64,000 nucleotides of DNA. Source: Ascoidea asiatica (Eukaryota > Ascomycota > Saccharomycetes > Ascoideales > Ascoideaceae). This document shows, in pieces, positions 41,201 through 50,752 of the stretch. The stretch is taken from positions 930,001-994,000 of the forward strand of contig BCKQ01000003.1 of NCBI GenBank assembly GCA_001600695.1, read 5' to 3'. A program made the translations under genes and the position numbers. Numbering within the stretch: the stretch's first letter is position 1; every line of letters starts with the position of its first letter. Under the pieces are notes generated by a model. It was not told the DNA's origin, searched no databases, and saw nothing but the letters and a program-made list of their open reading frames with translations.

Positions 41201-42137
41201 ATTCAAAAGGTGAATCATTAATATTTTTATTATTATTATTAATAGTATGGATATTATCATCAATATAATTATAAGATAAAGATAAAGCTTTTGGAGTTTG
41301 AGGAATTGAAGGAGATTTACTTGTTTTACTAATTTTTGATTTAAAAGATTTTGAAGATTTTAAAGAATTATTTGTATTAGTATTAGTATTAATTTGAATT
41401 TTATTTTGAATTAATGAATTTCTTTTATTTGATTGATCTTTTAAAACATTTTCAGTATTTGTAGAAGAATTTGAGATTGAATTAATTGAAGAAATTTTTG
41501 AGATTTTTGAAATTTTTGAAATTTTATTATTTAAAGTTTGTTTATTGTTATTGTTATTATTATTATTATTATCATTGTTATCAGAATAATAAGATGAAGA
41601 AGTTTTATAAGATTTATAAGTATTTGATCTTATTGGAGAATTATTATTATTATTATTATTATTGATAATAATTTGATTAAGAGAATTAATTGAATTTTTT
41701 AATTTTAAATCATCAGAATTTGAATTTGAAATTTTATTTGAATTTGAATTTGAATTTAAAATTTTATTTGAATTATTTGAAGATAAACGTAATTTCAGAG
41801 AAGATTTTCTTGAATTTGAATTTGAAATTGAATGAGATATTAAAGAAGATGAAGAATTTGAAGATAAATCAACTTCAATTTTAGTTATTGAATGAAAACC
41901 AGAAGGTAAAATATAATCATTACCTAAAAAATCATCATCATCATTAGATTTAATTTTATTATTAATTTTATTATTATTATTAATATTAATATTTTGATTT
42001 TCTTTATGAAAAGTATCAACTAATTCATTAATTATAGATTGTTTACCAAAGAATGAATCAGTTTTTTTTCTTTCATGAGAAGGAAAAGAATTTGAATTTG
42101 AATTTGAATTTAAATTTGAATTTTTAATTGAATTCAT
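38244..42137 (-). CDS. large Ser/Asn-rich protein, unassigned
   Basis: A 1297-residue, mostly disordered, Ser/Asn/Lys-rich protein. A short ordered N-terminal piece (FFGKQSIINELVDTFHKEN, about 29-47, and DDDFLGNDYILPSGFHSITKIEVD, about 68-92) may be a binding motif. A very basic stretch (about 355-445: KSKYKSKSKSKSKNLRRSKAIK...KKIINKSKIKPKKLIRK) may bind lipid or nucleic acid. A helical segment near 870-905 (YEALCNYWASYLKRSVAKRTEIKLKLKSQ) is the most conserved-looking part. Near the C-terminus is a tetrapeptide array NSRT/NSKL/NSIT (about 1100-1165), and the protein ends in a Tyr/Asn/Pro-rich tail. No enzyme domain is visible. A polarity or septin-cortex scaffold is one guess, without firm support. 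Confidence 0.6.
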   Translation of the reverse strand: MNSIKNSNLNSNSNSNSFPSHERKKTDSFFGKQSIINELVDTFHKENQNININNNNKINNKIKSNDDDDFLGNDYILPSGFHSITKIEVDLSSNSSSSLISHSISNSNSRKSSLKLRLSSNNSNKILNSNSNSNKISNSNSDDLKLKNSINSLNQIIINNNNNNNNSPIRSNTYKSYKTSSSYYSDNNDNNNNNNNNNKQTLNNKISKISKISKISSINSISNSSTNTENVLKDQSNKRNSLIQNKIQINTNTNTNNSLKSSKSFKSKISKTSKSPSIPQTPKALSLSYNYIDDNIHTINNNNKNINDSPFESSTLSNYIINTINYNDFNSNNNLNSNSNSNSNNNSNKNKSKYKSKSKSKSKNLRRSKAIKIKNGFLVKPFNYLNKKLRYSFKSFKKLFYFKVNNKLNLKSFKRPIFKSSKKKIINKSKIKPKKLIRKNSLRNNHILNSNINNKHLIFNGSSEKIINNNRNNSVSVKQSYNKNTTISRSNTSSSKNSSIFTYNSNNIIQRSNSLSLLTGKYQRRQTQQIGNLEILKEEKEEEFIEDIIPKLNQNKKIKNKYYENKYKHILSQAGSTLLPVNLSHFEKNNHRRNNSNNSNNSEKIINHNNTNSNLNINTSSLLKVIRSENSSKPIIPSSNSFSSALNQTQNSHTSQNNERDFSSYSQLSQANIEMNNKLYESINKENSGYIHPKKEMIERYVNESSKDIELRLRASIIANNDLYSDMNNNNNNNRTGFNPRSRNVSYQDSIAPSIEISVKKPSEYRSSSLLNDQKIKAAQLIKSRSNSKSNSKIISDTSVQQKSKSLSSTALKLSKKTYNESLKDETSLKESQEFSYGSDGDIAVKEKQFTSNYDVNNATNNSAKQEYEALCNYWASYLKRSVAKRTEIKLKLKSQEATEEKMYISQKRLSKIQEEPSRVSSKEYTSDSIDQNEVYRKNSADLERKLSVLSSILGDLSTDSEFVSHEKGESRASSFNTRNISQTVSKEKYSPSSYTSYESSFSDLTKSLSNTSESTIDEANSLHTISSAQESEYIPRESLQESYNYKTINKRSDSQMSRESFIQKQKASRVSRNNSVLISPEYHEDNFNEQQRIISSMLSIEEDFAPLKSSRSNSRANSKANSRTNSRTNSRTNSITNSKLNSKLNSRTNSLTDSITNSLNNSRTPSILDQGKNLSLPSQYYDTLSQQLDLHSLSSKTSGASSRANSITQPLNYNNVDILLARRYNSASNVNPYGTNNFNPSYSNNGYSYAQPQNNYYPPGAYGNVPGSYNTAYTNYNPGLVRYNTVGVVNNYQYQY
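38655..38815 (-). repeat. coding 12-bp tandem repeat (NSRT/NSKL units)
   Basis: About 13 twelve-base units encode NSRA, NSKA, NSRT, NSIT and NSKL tetrapeptides. Each carries a Ser that could be a phosphosite with the nearby Arg (R-x-x-S spacing across units). Confidence 0.8.
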
Positions 42138-43196
42138 TTAATTTATGGATTTAATTTATTATTAATATTGTATACTATTATATTATTATATTATTATATT
42201 GATTATAGATTTATTTGAAAGTAATTTATCATAAAAAGAATTATAAAATAAAAATGAGATAGAAAATGGATTATATTATATTATATTATATACTTTTTTA
42301 TTTGAGTTGAGAATTGAGAAATGTTAATTGATGAATGAGAAATGATGAAGTTATTTAAGCAAAATAAAAATATTAATATGATGTAAAGTTATAATATAAA
42401 AATATGTTAAGAATTGAAAAAAAGGAAAATTATGCTGGTTCTTATATTAAGATATGAAAAAAATAAATTAAAATAGACTAAGTTATAATTTGAACTAAGT
42501 TTATAGTCGAGATGAAAATTCTTTAAAGAGATTGGTTAATAATAATATTATTTTTAAAGAATCCTTTAAAGGAAGAATGTAATCTCAATTTGTAAAAAAT
42601 GAGAAAAGAGAATTGAAGAACATAAATTGGTTACCAAGTGTGTGTGAATTCTTTTAGATTTCAAAGTAATTTTTAATATGTTTTCCTGTATATATTAGTA
42701 TATATTAGTATATATTAGTATATATTAGTATATTTGGTCGAAATTTAAAGTATTTTCCCTACAAAGGGGATAAAACAGCTTGTGAGGAAGGCGTCGAGAG
42801 ATCTGGAGCAAGGTTTGTTTGCTGTTGTGTGTTGTGTGTTGCTTGTTGTTTGTTGTGTGTTGCTGCTAGACGGAGCCACTCGAGCCTAGACGGGCGGGAG
42901 ACACGTGCAGTGCTGGGGCTGCTCTTGTCCTGTATAGTGCAGACACTCGTCCTAGATTAGTACTTTTTATAATCAGGATCGAGTCACGTGAATGGTGATA
43001 AATATACAGCAGCATTTCAGAATATATTTCTCAGAGTGTGCTGGAATAGGAAATAATAATTATTTTACTTGATTATAAGTTTATTGATTACAGTAATCTC
43101 CATTACAATAATCATACTATTCAAATGATTGAATCAATTTTTCAATACAAACCATTTTCCATTTGACTCTTGACTTTTAACTTTCTAGTATTTAAA
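42138..43196. promoter_or_regulatory. divergent promoter of the 1297-residue gene and TGS1
   Basis: 1.06 kb. TTATA/ATTAT units flank the left gene. Four to five 10-base TATATTAGTA units lie at about 42689-42735. A GC-rich island follows at about 42770-42960 with TGTGTTGT-type repeats, CTAGACGG twice in direct orientation (42866-42873 and 42886-42893), and CACGTG at 42902-42907 and 42985-42990. No RNA or protein gene is supported. Confidence 0.55.
42902..42990. promoter_or_regulatory. pair of CACGTG E-boxes
   Basis: CACGTG at 42902-42907 (in ACACGTGC) and 42985-42990 (in TCACGTGA), 83 bases apart and about 207 and 290 bases upstream of the TGS1 ATG. The second matches a Cbf1-type site (RTCACRTG) except for its first base context. 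Binding is inferred. Confidence 0.45.
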
Positions 43197-44333
43197 ATGA
43201 CTGAAGATTCAATAAAGTCTAATGATCAATTAGATTTATCATCTTTTGGATTTCCTGATTCATTTTCAGGTAAATCAAAATCAAAATCAAAATCAAAATC
43301 AAAATCAAAGAAAAGAAAATTTCAAGAAACAAATTCAAATGAAGATTATAAAAAAATTAATGAAAATGAAAATTATTATGTTAATGATAAAGATCAATAT
43401 ATTAAACAATTAATTGAAAGTAATTATAAAAAAATTTATAATTACCATTTAAATAATTTAAAAAAATATAAAGAAGAAAATAATTTAAAAATTTCAAATA
43501 AGAACTTAGAAAATGAAAATGAAAATGAAGAAGAAGAAGAAGAATTATTAATTTATAATCCTCTTTGGGGTTCTGATATTAAAGAAGAATTAAATTATAA
43601 TTTAAATTCTTTACCAAAAAATTGTAAAAAATATTGGTTTAAAAGATATTCAATTTTTACAAAATTTGATAATGGTATAAAATTAAATTCAGAATTATGG
43701 TATTCTGTTACACCTGAATTTTTAGCAAAATATATTTCAATATATATTTCAAATAATTATAAAAAAATTTTAAATAATCAAAATTTAAATATTTTAGATT
43801 TATTTTCTGGTGGTGGTGGTAATACAATTCAATTTTTATTAAATAAAAATTTTAAAAATATATTCTCATTAGATTTTAATCCTATAAATTTATTTTGTTT
43901 ATCAAATAATATTCATATTTATTTATCAAAATTTAATAAAAATTATAATTATAATTATAATTATATACCTTTTAAAAATAATTTTTTAAAATTAAATTTA
44001 AATCAATTTAAAATTTTAAAAAATTTTTATAAAATTAATATAATTTTTGCAAGTCCACCTTGGGGTGGTCCAAATTATATTAATAAATCTCAATCAAATT
44101 ATTTTAATCTTGAAAAAGATTTATTACCTTTACCATTATCAAAATTATTATTAAATTTATTTAAAATTACTTATAATATTATACTTTATTTACCTAGAAA
44201 TTCAAATTTATCTCAATTTAATAATATTATTCAAAATTTAAATTTAAAATTAAATTTAAAAATTTTTGTAAAAATTCAATTTGTATCAATTTATTCTTAT
44301 AATAAAGGTATTCTATGTTTCTTTAATCTTTAA
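43197..44333 (+). CDS. TGS1: trimethylguanosine synthase Tgs1
   Basis: A 378-residue methyltransferase that converts the 7-methylguanosine cap of snRNAs, snoRNAs and telomerase RNA to trimethylguanosine in the nucleolus. The start is the ATG at 43197-43199; the open frame extends nine codons upstream only to a TTG. The N-terminus has a Ser-Lys repeat (GKSKSKSKSKSKSKKRK, about 25-41) that doubles as a nuclear/nucleolar signal. The catalytic domain has NPLWGSDIKEELN (121-133), WYSVTPE (168-174), the SAM-binding DLFSGGGGNT (201-210) and SPPWGGPNY (296-304) with the Trp that stacks on the cap guanine. Length is near the 315 residues of the yeast protein plus the charged N-terminus. Identity is secure. 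Confidence 0.95.
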   Translation: MTEDSIKSNDQLDLSSFGFPDSFSGKSKSKSKSKSKSKKRKFQETNSNEDYKKINENENYYVNDKDQYIKQLIESNYKKIYNYHLNNLKKYKEENNLKISNKNLENENENEEEEEELLIYNPLWGSDIKEELNYNLNSLPKNCKKYWFKRYSIFTKFDNGIKLNSELWYSVTPEFLAKYISIYISNNYKKILNNQNLNILDLFSGGGGNTIQFLLNKNFKNIFSLDFNPINLFCLSNNIHIYLSKFNKNYNYNYNYIPFKNNFLKLNLNQFKILKNFYKINIIFASPPWGGPNYINKSQSNYFNLEKDLLPLPLSKLLLNLFKITYNIILYLPRNSNLSQFNNIIQNLNLKLNLKIFVKIQFVSIYSYNKGILCFFNL

Positions 44334-44349
44334 TCTTTAATCTATTTAA

Positions 44350-44759
44350 TTATTTTTTTCGACTTTCATTTATAGTACTCAATAATGCATTTGTATTATA
44401 TTTTAATTCCCTATCTCCATTAATCACATTATCACTCATATTATTACAATTACTATTATTATTATTATTATTATAATGTTCAACTTCAAATCCAAATTCT
44501 CCCAGATTTTCAATATTTGGACTATTAATTGCACTATTATTTCCACTATTACTACTCACCAAAATACTATTTCTAACTCTACTACTAGTTCTTAAAGCTT
44601 TTATTATTCGATCTTTACTTTTCATAGTTTCATGTAAATCCATAATATTATCTGCATAATCTTTAATTAAATCTTCTAATTCTTTAATTCTTTTTTTTTC
44701 ATCTAAATTACTTATATTACTTAAATTACTATTCAAACTTTCTATATCATTACCATTAC

Positions 44760-44793
<34 letters not shown>

Positions 44794-47149
44794 GGTAATT
44801 GTCTTAGAATTATTATTAGTTCCATTTCTAGATAATATACTAAATGAATCAAGTGTTTTATTCTCAGAATAATTATTATTAAATATATTATTTCCATTAT
44901 TTATATTATTTTTATTAAGATTCATACTTGCATTCATTGTCAAACTTAATGGTGATATATTACTACCTCCACTAGCTGTAGCTGAATAATATGGACTTGA
45001 AATATAATTACTTAATATTAATGTATTTTCATGAATTGATCCAGAATCCGTATTATTTGATAAAGTTTTTGATAAATTATTATCTGAATTTAAATTTAAA
45101 TTTTGTATTGTTTTTTGATATTCAAATTTTTTTAATTCAATTTCTAAATGTGATATATAACTTTTATATTCTTCAATTTCTAAAGATTGTCTTCTAAATA
45201 AATCTTCAAAATCTTTAGTTATAATTTCATTTTCTTGATTATTATTATTATTATTATTTTTATTGATATTAGATTTAATATTTGATAAAAATTCAAGAAT
45301 ATTAGATTTTAATATAACTTGTTCAGTTCTTTTAACATCATTTAATCTATGTAAATGTTCAACTCTTTCCATTAAAATTCTATTTTCAGAAGTTAATATA
45401 CCATTTTGATCTTTTAAATCATCAAAATCTTTTAAAGTTGAAGTTGATAAATTTGTAGATAAATTTGAAGAATTTTGTAAAGAATTTGAGGAAAATGTTG
45501 AAGAAGATGTTAATGAACTTAATGAAGAATTAGTACTATTATTACTATTACTATTATTATTATTACTATTATTATTATTATTTTTAATAAAATTATCATT
45601 TCCTTTGAAATCAAAATTTTTTAAAGTTAATTTTAACATTTCAAGTTCTAAAGTTTGTTTTTCTAATTTTGAATTTAAATCATTAATTTTATTAATATTA
45701 TCTAAATTAATTTGTTGATTATTTGAATTTTCAAAAATTTCATGTTTTGAAACATTTAAAGAAATATTTTTTGCTCTTGCTGCAAATCTTAAAGTATTTA
45801 TAGTTTCAGTTAATTGTTGTTCACCCATATGAATTGTACAAAGTATTGAAACAATTGAATTACCAGATAAAGCAGGTTGTAATAATCTTGTTAATTTTGA
45901 ATCTCTATAATTTATATGATTTGATAAATTTGAAGAATTTAAAGAAAGTTTTGAAATTACAGAAGATAAAGCTAATAAAGATTTATTTATAAAAGAACCT
46001 TCTTTTCTTCTTTCAGATTGTTGAGTTGCTCTTTCAGAACCTGCTAAATCACATAATGATAAAGTTGAAGTTATTGAAGAATTATTTAATAAATTTTTAT
46101 TAATTAATCTAATTAATACAACAGCATGAGATCTTGAAGATCTTGAATTAAAATCAGTTGAAGCAGTTTTTCTTGCTTGATCACCTTTTTTAATTAATTT
46201 TAATAATTGATCAGCAGAATCAACTAATTCTTCAGTTAAACCAATAACTTTTACACCTAAAATTGGATCATCTCTAATTTTTAAATCATTTGGTTCTGGT
46301 AAAAATTGAGGTATAATTGTTTGTTGTTGAGGAGATAATAAATCATATAATTTTTCATTATAAATTTCAAGATATGAAACATTAATAATTATTTTATTAT
46401 TATTATTTGAATTATTATTATTATTATTATTTGAGAATAAAGGATTATTAATATTTTGAAAAATTTCATTAACTGCCAATGGTATAACACCAGGATCATT
46501 ATCATTACCTTGCATTGAATAAGTTTTACCAGAACCAGTCATACCATAAGCAAAAACAGTTGAATTAAAACCATTTAATAATTTATTAACTAAAGATTTA
46601 ACAATTTTTGAATATATATAAGAATTTGAAATATTTTGATTAAATACATTATCAAAAGTAAATTCACCAATATCATTATTTTTTATTGTATTTTGATTAT
46701 CATCAATTTGCCAAACATTTAAATTTCTTAATGATTTCACAGGGTTATTATTATTGTTATTGTAACGGTTATTATTATTATTATTATTGTTATTATTATT
46801 ATTGGAATTGTTATTTATATTTATGTCAGGTCTTGGCCTTATAGAAACTGAAATTGTTCCAGTATAAGTATCATTACTTATTGGATTTGAATTTAAAGGA
46901 TTGATATTATTATTATTATTATTGGATATATTATTATTAGAATTTGAATTTATACTACCATTACTTAAATTTCTTAATCCAAGACTAGATTTTGATCTTG
47001 ATCTTGAAAGTAAACTTGAACTTGGTCTTGAATTTTGTCTTGAAGTTGGTCTAGAATTTGATCTTGAATTTGGTCTTGATAAATTTCTGGGAAAATTTAA
47101 ATCTTTTATTGGACTTGAATTTTCACTATATTCTATATAATTGTTATTA

Positions 47150-47187
<38 letters not shown>

Positions 47188-47382
47188 GAATAAATTTGAA
47201 TTATCATTTAATTTTGGAGGTTTTCTTAAATTGAAAGAATTTAAAGAAGAAGAATTTAAAGACAAATTTGAAGATTGTCTTCTCATTGAACGATTATTAG
47301 ACGATAAAGGAGTGATGTTTCCTGATCTTGATGGAGGTCTTAATGAAGTTCTTCTTGAAGTTGGAGTTGTATATAAAGACAT
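44350..47382 (-). CDS. KIP2: kinesin-7 motor, Kip2-like
   Basis: A 1010-residue plus-end-directed kinesin; Kip2 stabilises cytoplasmic microtubules and carries dynein and the CLIP Bik1 toward plus ends. The N-terminal 170 residues are Ser/Arg-rich (RPNSRSNSRPTSRQNSR), as in Kip2 proteins. The motor domain covers about 175-560: ISVRPRPD, P-loop GMTGSGKT (280-287), YLEIYNEKLYDLL, switch I SSRSH, switch II LCDLAGSE and INKSLLALSSVISKL. ARAKNISLNVSKHE closes the motor. A poly-Asn insertion interrupts the motor between NPLFS and KIIINVSYLEIYNEK. Coiled coil and Asn-rich stretches follow. Assignment to Kip2 rather than another kinesin rests on the basic Ser-rich N-terminus and motor type; the motor itself is certain. 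Confidence 0.85.
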
Positions 47383-48406
47383 TGTATTACTGATTGTTAT
47401 GAATATTGGTCATTATCTTGAATAATAAAGATATGATTTAATAAGGTAATTTGTATTATGAATTGAACTGAATTGAATTGAAATGAATCTGGTTATATTT
47501 ATTTATGTTTATATTTGTATAAATCTTATAGATAGATATATGATTGAAATTATGATCTGAATTGTAGTTTATCTATTATTAATAAGATTATAACTTTATG
47601 TATATTACGGTATCAAAACAAAAAAAGATAAAAAACAACAAAGCAAAAAGAAGTATTAAAAGTTAAAGGAATCTGTCCTTCCGTATAGAATTGAATATAT
47701 TAAAAAAGAGAAAAAAAAAAAAAGATTTAAATGAATGATTGATTGATCTTGATATGTTGATAGAGAAATATTTATATATTTACTTGATTATTTACTTGAT
47801 TATTTATTTATTTATTTATTTATTATTTATGCTTTATTTTTTAGGATTAGAATGTTTCAGAGAAATTATGAAAATAAGAAATAAGAAATATCAAATATCA
47901 AATCACTTCTCTGTCTTCAGAAGAGTCGCACTGTCCAGTACACCGCCCGCAGTGCTGGCTGACCGCGGATTGATAATACAGCGCCTATGAATTAGGAGTC
48001 GACCGAGACTCGAACAGGCAGTGGTCGGGCCTCGATCAAGAGCCAGAAATAAGACAAAAAAACCAAAATGCCAAATATTCAGAAAAAACAACAAAGTTCT
48101 GAACTTTTTAGCAGAAAATACAAAATAAATCTGAGACCAGACCAAAATATAAAAAATAAACAACACACGTGATTTTAAAATTCAGTCTTACGTAATAAGT
48201 TAGTCATAAATATGAAAAAAAAAAGTTTTATATAAAGTATTAGTTTTTTTTTAGATCCATTACAATGGTGCTTTTGAGTTTCTTTATATTTTATAGGATC
48301 TGGTAACTTTATTTTTAAAAATTTATCGAAAAATTGTTTATTGCAGAACTTAATCCATTTTATGTTTTTAGTAAGATATAGAAATTATAGATATAAATAT
48401 TATAAA
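47383..48406. promoter_or_regulatory. divergent promoter of the kinesin and SMM1
   Basis: 1.02 kb. TTTATTTATT-type units occur at about 47775-47830. A GC-rich island at about 47920-48055 contains ACTCGAACAGG, which resembles a tRNA box B on the minus strand, but no T-stem or acceptor stem can be formed. CACGTG is at 48166-48171 and TTACGTAA at 48188-48195. No gene is supported. Confidence 0.5.
48166..48195. promoter_or_regulatory. CACGTG and TTACGTAA sites upstream of SMM1
   Basis: CACGTG (48166-48171, in ACACGTGATT) and TTACGTAA (48188-48195) lie 17 bases apart, about 210-240 bases upstream of the preferred SMM1 ATG. They fit bHLH (Cbf1-type) and bZIP (Yap-type) sites. Binding is inferred. 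Confidence 0.4.
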
Positions 48407-49570
48407 ATGGTTAATTTCAAAGGTGCTTTAGTTCTTGCACCTATGGTAAGAGTAGGAGAATTACCAACAAGAATCTTAGCTTTAAAATATGGTGCAGATT
48501 TAGTTTGGGGTCCAGAAATAATTGATAAAAAATTAATAACATGTGAAAGAATTGAGAATAAGAATCTTGGAACAATAGATTTTTTATCAAGAAATAAAAA
48601 TACTAAAATTCCTGGAATTACAAATCTTGTTTTTAGAACTTTTCCAAAACTTGAAAATAATAAAATAATTTTTCAAATGGGTACATCAAATGCAGAACTT
48701 GCAATAAAAGCTGCAAAAATTATTATTAAAGATGTTTCTGGTATTGATATCAATGCAGGTTGTCCAAAACATTTTTCAATACATTCTGGAATGGGTTCTG
48801 CTTTATTAAAAACTCCTGATTTATTAGTTGAAATTTTATCAAAACTTGTTAATGAAGTTGGTAAACCAAATAATAAACCAATTTCTGTTAAAATTAGACT
48901 CTTAGAATCAAAAGAATTATCAATAAATTTAATTTCAAAATTATTAAAAACTGGTATATCTAATTTAACTATACATTGTAGAACAACAAATATGAGAAAT
49001 AGAGAAAATCCAATAAGAGATTATTTACCTGAAATTATTAAAAAATGTAGAGATTCAAAAATTAATTGTATAATTAATGGTGGTATAAAAAATAGAAATG
49101 AATTTAATGAATTTCAAAAAATTTATGGTAATGATATTGGTTGTATGATTGCTTCAAATGCAGAATTAAATCTTTCTTGTTTTAATCAATCTCAAAAACA
49201 TTGGTCAATTATTTCAAAGGATTATATAAAAGAATGTGAAATTTTTCAAAATTGGATTGGTAATACAAAATTTTGCCTTTCAAGAATTATACCTGGAAAA
49301 TCTAAAATTTATCAAGAAATTGCAAAAGCAAAAACTCAAATTCAATTAAATCATATAATTAATAAAATTGATAATCATGGTAATTTAATACAAGAATCTG
49401 AAAAACAATTTAAAAATGAAATAATTTTAGATTCAAATATTAATGAAAAACCAATATCTAAGAAAAGATCAATTGATAATGATATTGATAATGATAATGA
49501 AAATGAAATCAATTTGAATGTTAAAAGACAAACAATAAAGCCTGAATTAACAACTAATGTAACTGCCTAG
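48407..49570 (+). CDS. SMM1: tRNA dihydrouridine(20) synthase Smm1/Dus2
   Basis: A 387-residue FMN enzyme that reduces uridine 20 in cytoplasmic and mitochondrial tRNAs. It begins MVNFKGALVLAPMVRVGELP, the usual Dus2 start, then GADLVWGPEIIDKKLI. DINAGCPKHFSIHSGMGSAL carries the catalytic Cys119, and SVKIRLL, HCRTTNMRNRENPI and IVNGGI-like IINGGIKNR follow. The C-terminus is basic (KKRSIDND...VKRQ). An upstream in-frame ATG at 48362-48364 would add 15 residues (MFLVRYRNYRYKYYK) that are basic and lack acidic residues, so a mitochondrial form is possible. I chose 48407 because homologues start there. The gene is head-to-head with the kinesin. Confidence 0.95.
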   Translation: MVNFKGALVLAPMVRVGELPTRILALKYGADLVWGPEIIDKKLITCERIENKNLGTIDFLSRNKNTKIPGITNLVFRTFPKLENNKIIFQMGTSNAELAIKAAKIIIKDVSGIDINAGCPKHFSIHSGMGSALLKTPDLLVEILSKLVNEVGKPNNKPISVKIRLLESKELSINLISKLLKTGISNLTIHCRTTNMRNRENPIRDYLPEIIKKCRDSKINCIINGGIKNRNEFNEFQKIYGNDIGCMIASNAELNLSCFNQSQKHWSIISKDYIKECEIFQNWIGNTKFCLSRIIPGKSKIYQEIAKAKTQIQLNHIINKIDNHGNLIQESEKQFKNEIILDSNINEKPISKKRSIDNDIDNDNENEINLNVKRQTIKPELTTNVTA

Positions 49571-50092
49571 TAATAAAAATCTATAGTCATTTTTTCACCT
49601 TACTTTGAAAAAAAAGCAATGTCGAATGTTGATTCATAAGATAAACTCTGATAGGATCCACTTACTTGAAAAAACCAATTATAATTAAATAGTTAAATAA
49701 TTAGGAAGTAGAACTCAATAATTATTTCATGATCATCTCTGGAACTGGTTGGGTTGTTTGATATGATATCTACTGTATTTGAAACTTCATATCTCTTGCC
49801 AACTTTCACTGTTAACCTGGCAGTAATAAACAATTTCATATTTCCGGCTCAGTTCCGACTCTGCTTCAAAATATTTCATTTGCTCAGTTTCCTTAAGAAA
49901 TTTCATTTTTACTAAGTCGAGAGATCACATGACCCAGGGTGAAATATTAAAAATTCTCATAAAGAAAAAGAAGCTTTATTTTTATTAATACAAGAAAGTT
50001 CAAGTGTGAAATACAAAATAATCAAATTCATTTTAGTCATATAAAATATATTATACTTCTCTTTGAAAAGAAAAAAAAAACGAAAAAAAGAA
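49571..50092. promoter_or_regulatory. SMM1 3' flank and TIM23 promoter
   Basis: 522 bases with no gene seen. GC-richer spots occur at about 49735-49755 (CTGGAACTGG) and 49800-49865. An A-rich leader directly precedes the TIM23 ATG, as is common for well-translated yeast genes. Confidence 0.5.
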
Positions 50093-50752
50093 ATGTCTTG
50101 GATATTTGGTGGTTCAAGTTCTCAAAATAAAACTTCAGTTGATGATGTTAAGGAAAAAAATAATACAAATTTACAAGAAACTTTAGGTTTTGATCCTGCT
50201 GCAGTTTCTGATGTTTCTACAATTTTATCAACACCAGGAGCTTTTGATACTGCTCGTTTACATCCTTTAGCTGGACTTGATAAAGGTATTGAATATTTAG
50301 ATATAGAGGATGAAGCTTTAAGTACAATGGAAGGTGGTCAGACTGGTTTAATTCCTTCAAGAGGTTGGTCTGATGATATATGTTATGGTACAGGTGCTGT
50401 ATATTTAATCGGTTTAGGTCTTGGTGGTGCTTATGGACTTGGTGAAGGTATAAGAAATATTCCACCAAATGCTCCTGGAAAATTAAGATTAAATACAATT
50501 TTAAATCATGTTACAAAAAGAGGTCCATTTTTAGGTAATAGTGCTGGTGTTTTAGCTGTAACTTATAATATTATAAATTCAATAATTGATAGTTTAAGAG
50601 GTAAACATGATGATGCAAATTCTGTTTTAGCTGGTGCAATATCTGGTGCAATTTTTAAAAGTAGTAAAGGAATTAAACCAATGGGAATATCAACTGTTTT
50701 AATGGCTTCTGCTGCTGGTGCTTGGTGTGGTATTAAACGTTTACTATCTTAG
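50093..50752 (+). CDS. TIM23: mitochondrial inner-membrane translocase channel Tim23
   Basis: A 219-residue core of the presequence translocase of the mitochondrial inner membrane. The first ATG is at 50093-50095 (MSWIFGGSSSQNK); the open frame reaches ten codons upstream to a TTG in an A-rich leader. The intermembrane-space half has LGFDPAAVSDVSTILSTPGAFDTARLHPLAGLDKGIEYLDIEDE, as in yeast Tim23. The Tim17/22/23 membrane domain has four spans with GxxxG-type packing motifs (LGLGGAYGLGEGIRNIPPNAPGKLRLN, GNSAGVLAV, AGAISGAIF, ASAAGAWCGIKRLL). Length equals the 222 of S. cerevisiae within a few residues. Identity is secure. Confidence 0.97.
   Translation: MSWIFGGSSSQNKTSVDDVKEKNNTNLQETLGFDPAAVSDVSTILSTPGAFDTARLHPLAGLDKGIEYLDIEDEALSTMEGGQTGLIPSRGWSDDICYGTGAVYLIGLGLGGAYGLGEGIRNIPPNAPGKLRLNTILNHVTKRGPFLGNSAGVLAVTYNIINSIIDSLRGKHDDANSVLAGAISGAIFKSSKGIKPMGISTVLMASAAGAWCGIKRLLS

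Noticed and set aside
42983-43120. GTCACGTG as a point-centromere CDEI element.
   Set aside because: No CDEIII-like TTTCCGAA string follows an AT-rich spacer of the expected length; CACGTG also occurs at four other non-coding places.
47990-48030. Minus-strand TGTTCGAGTC as tRNA box B.
   Set aside because: The five bases on each side of the loop do not pair beyond the first, and there is no box A or acceptor stem at the right distance.
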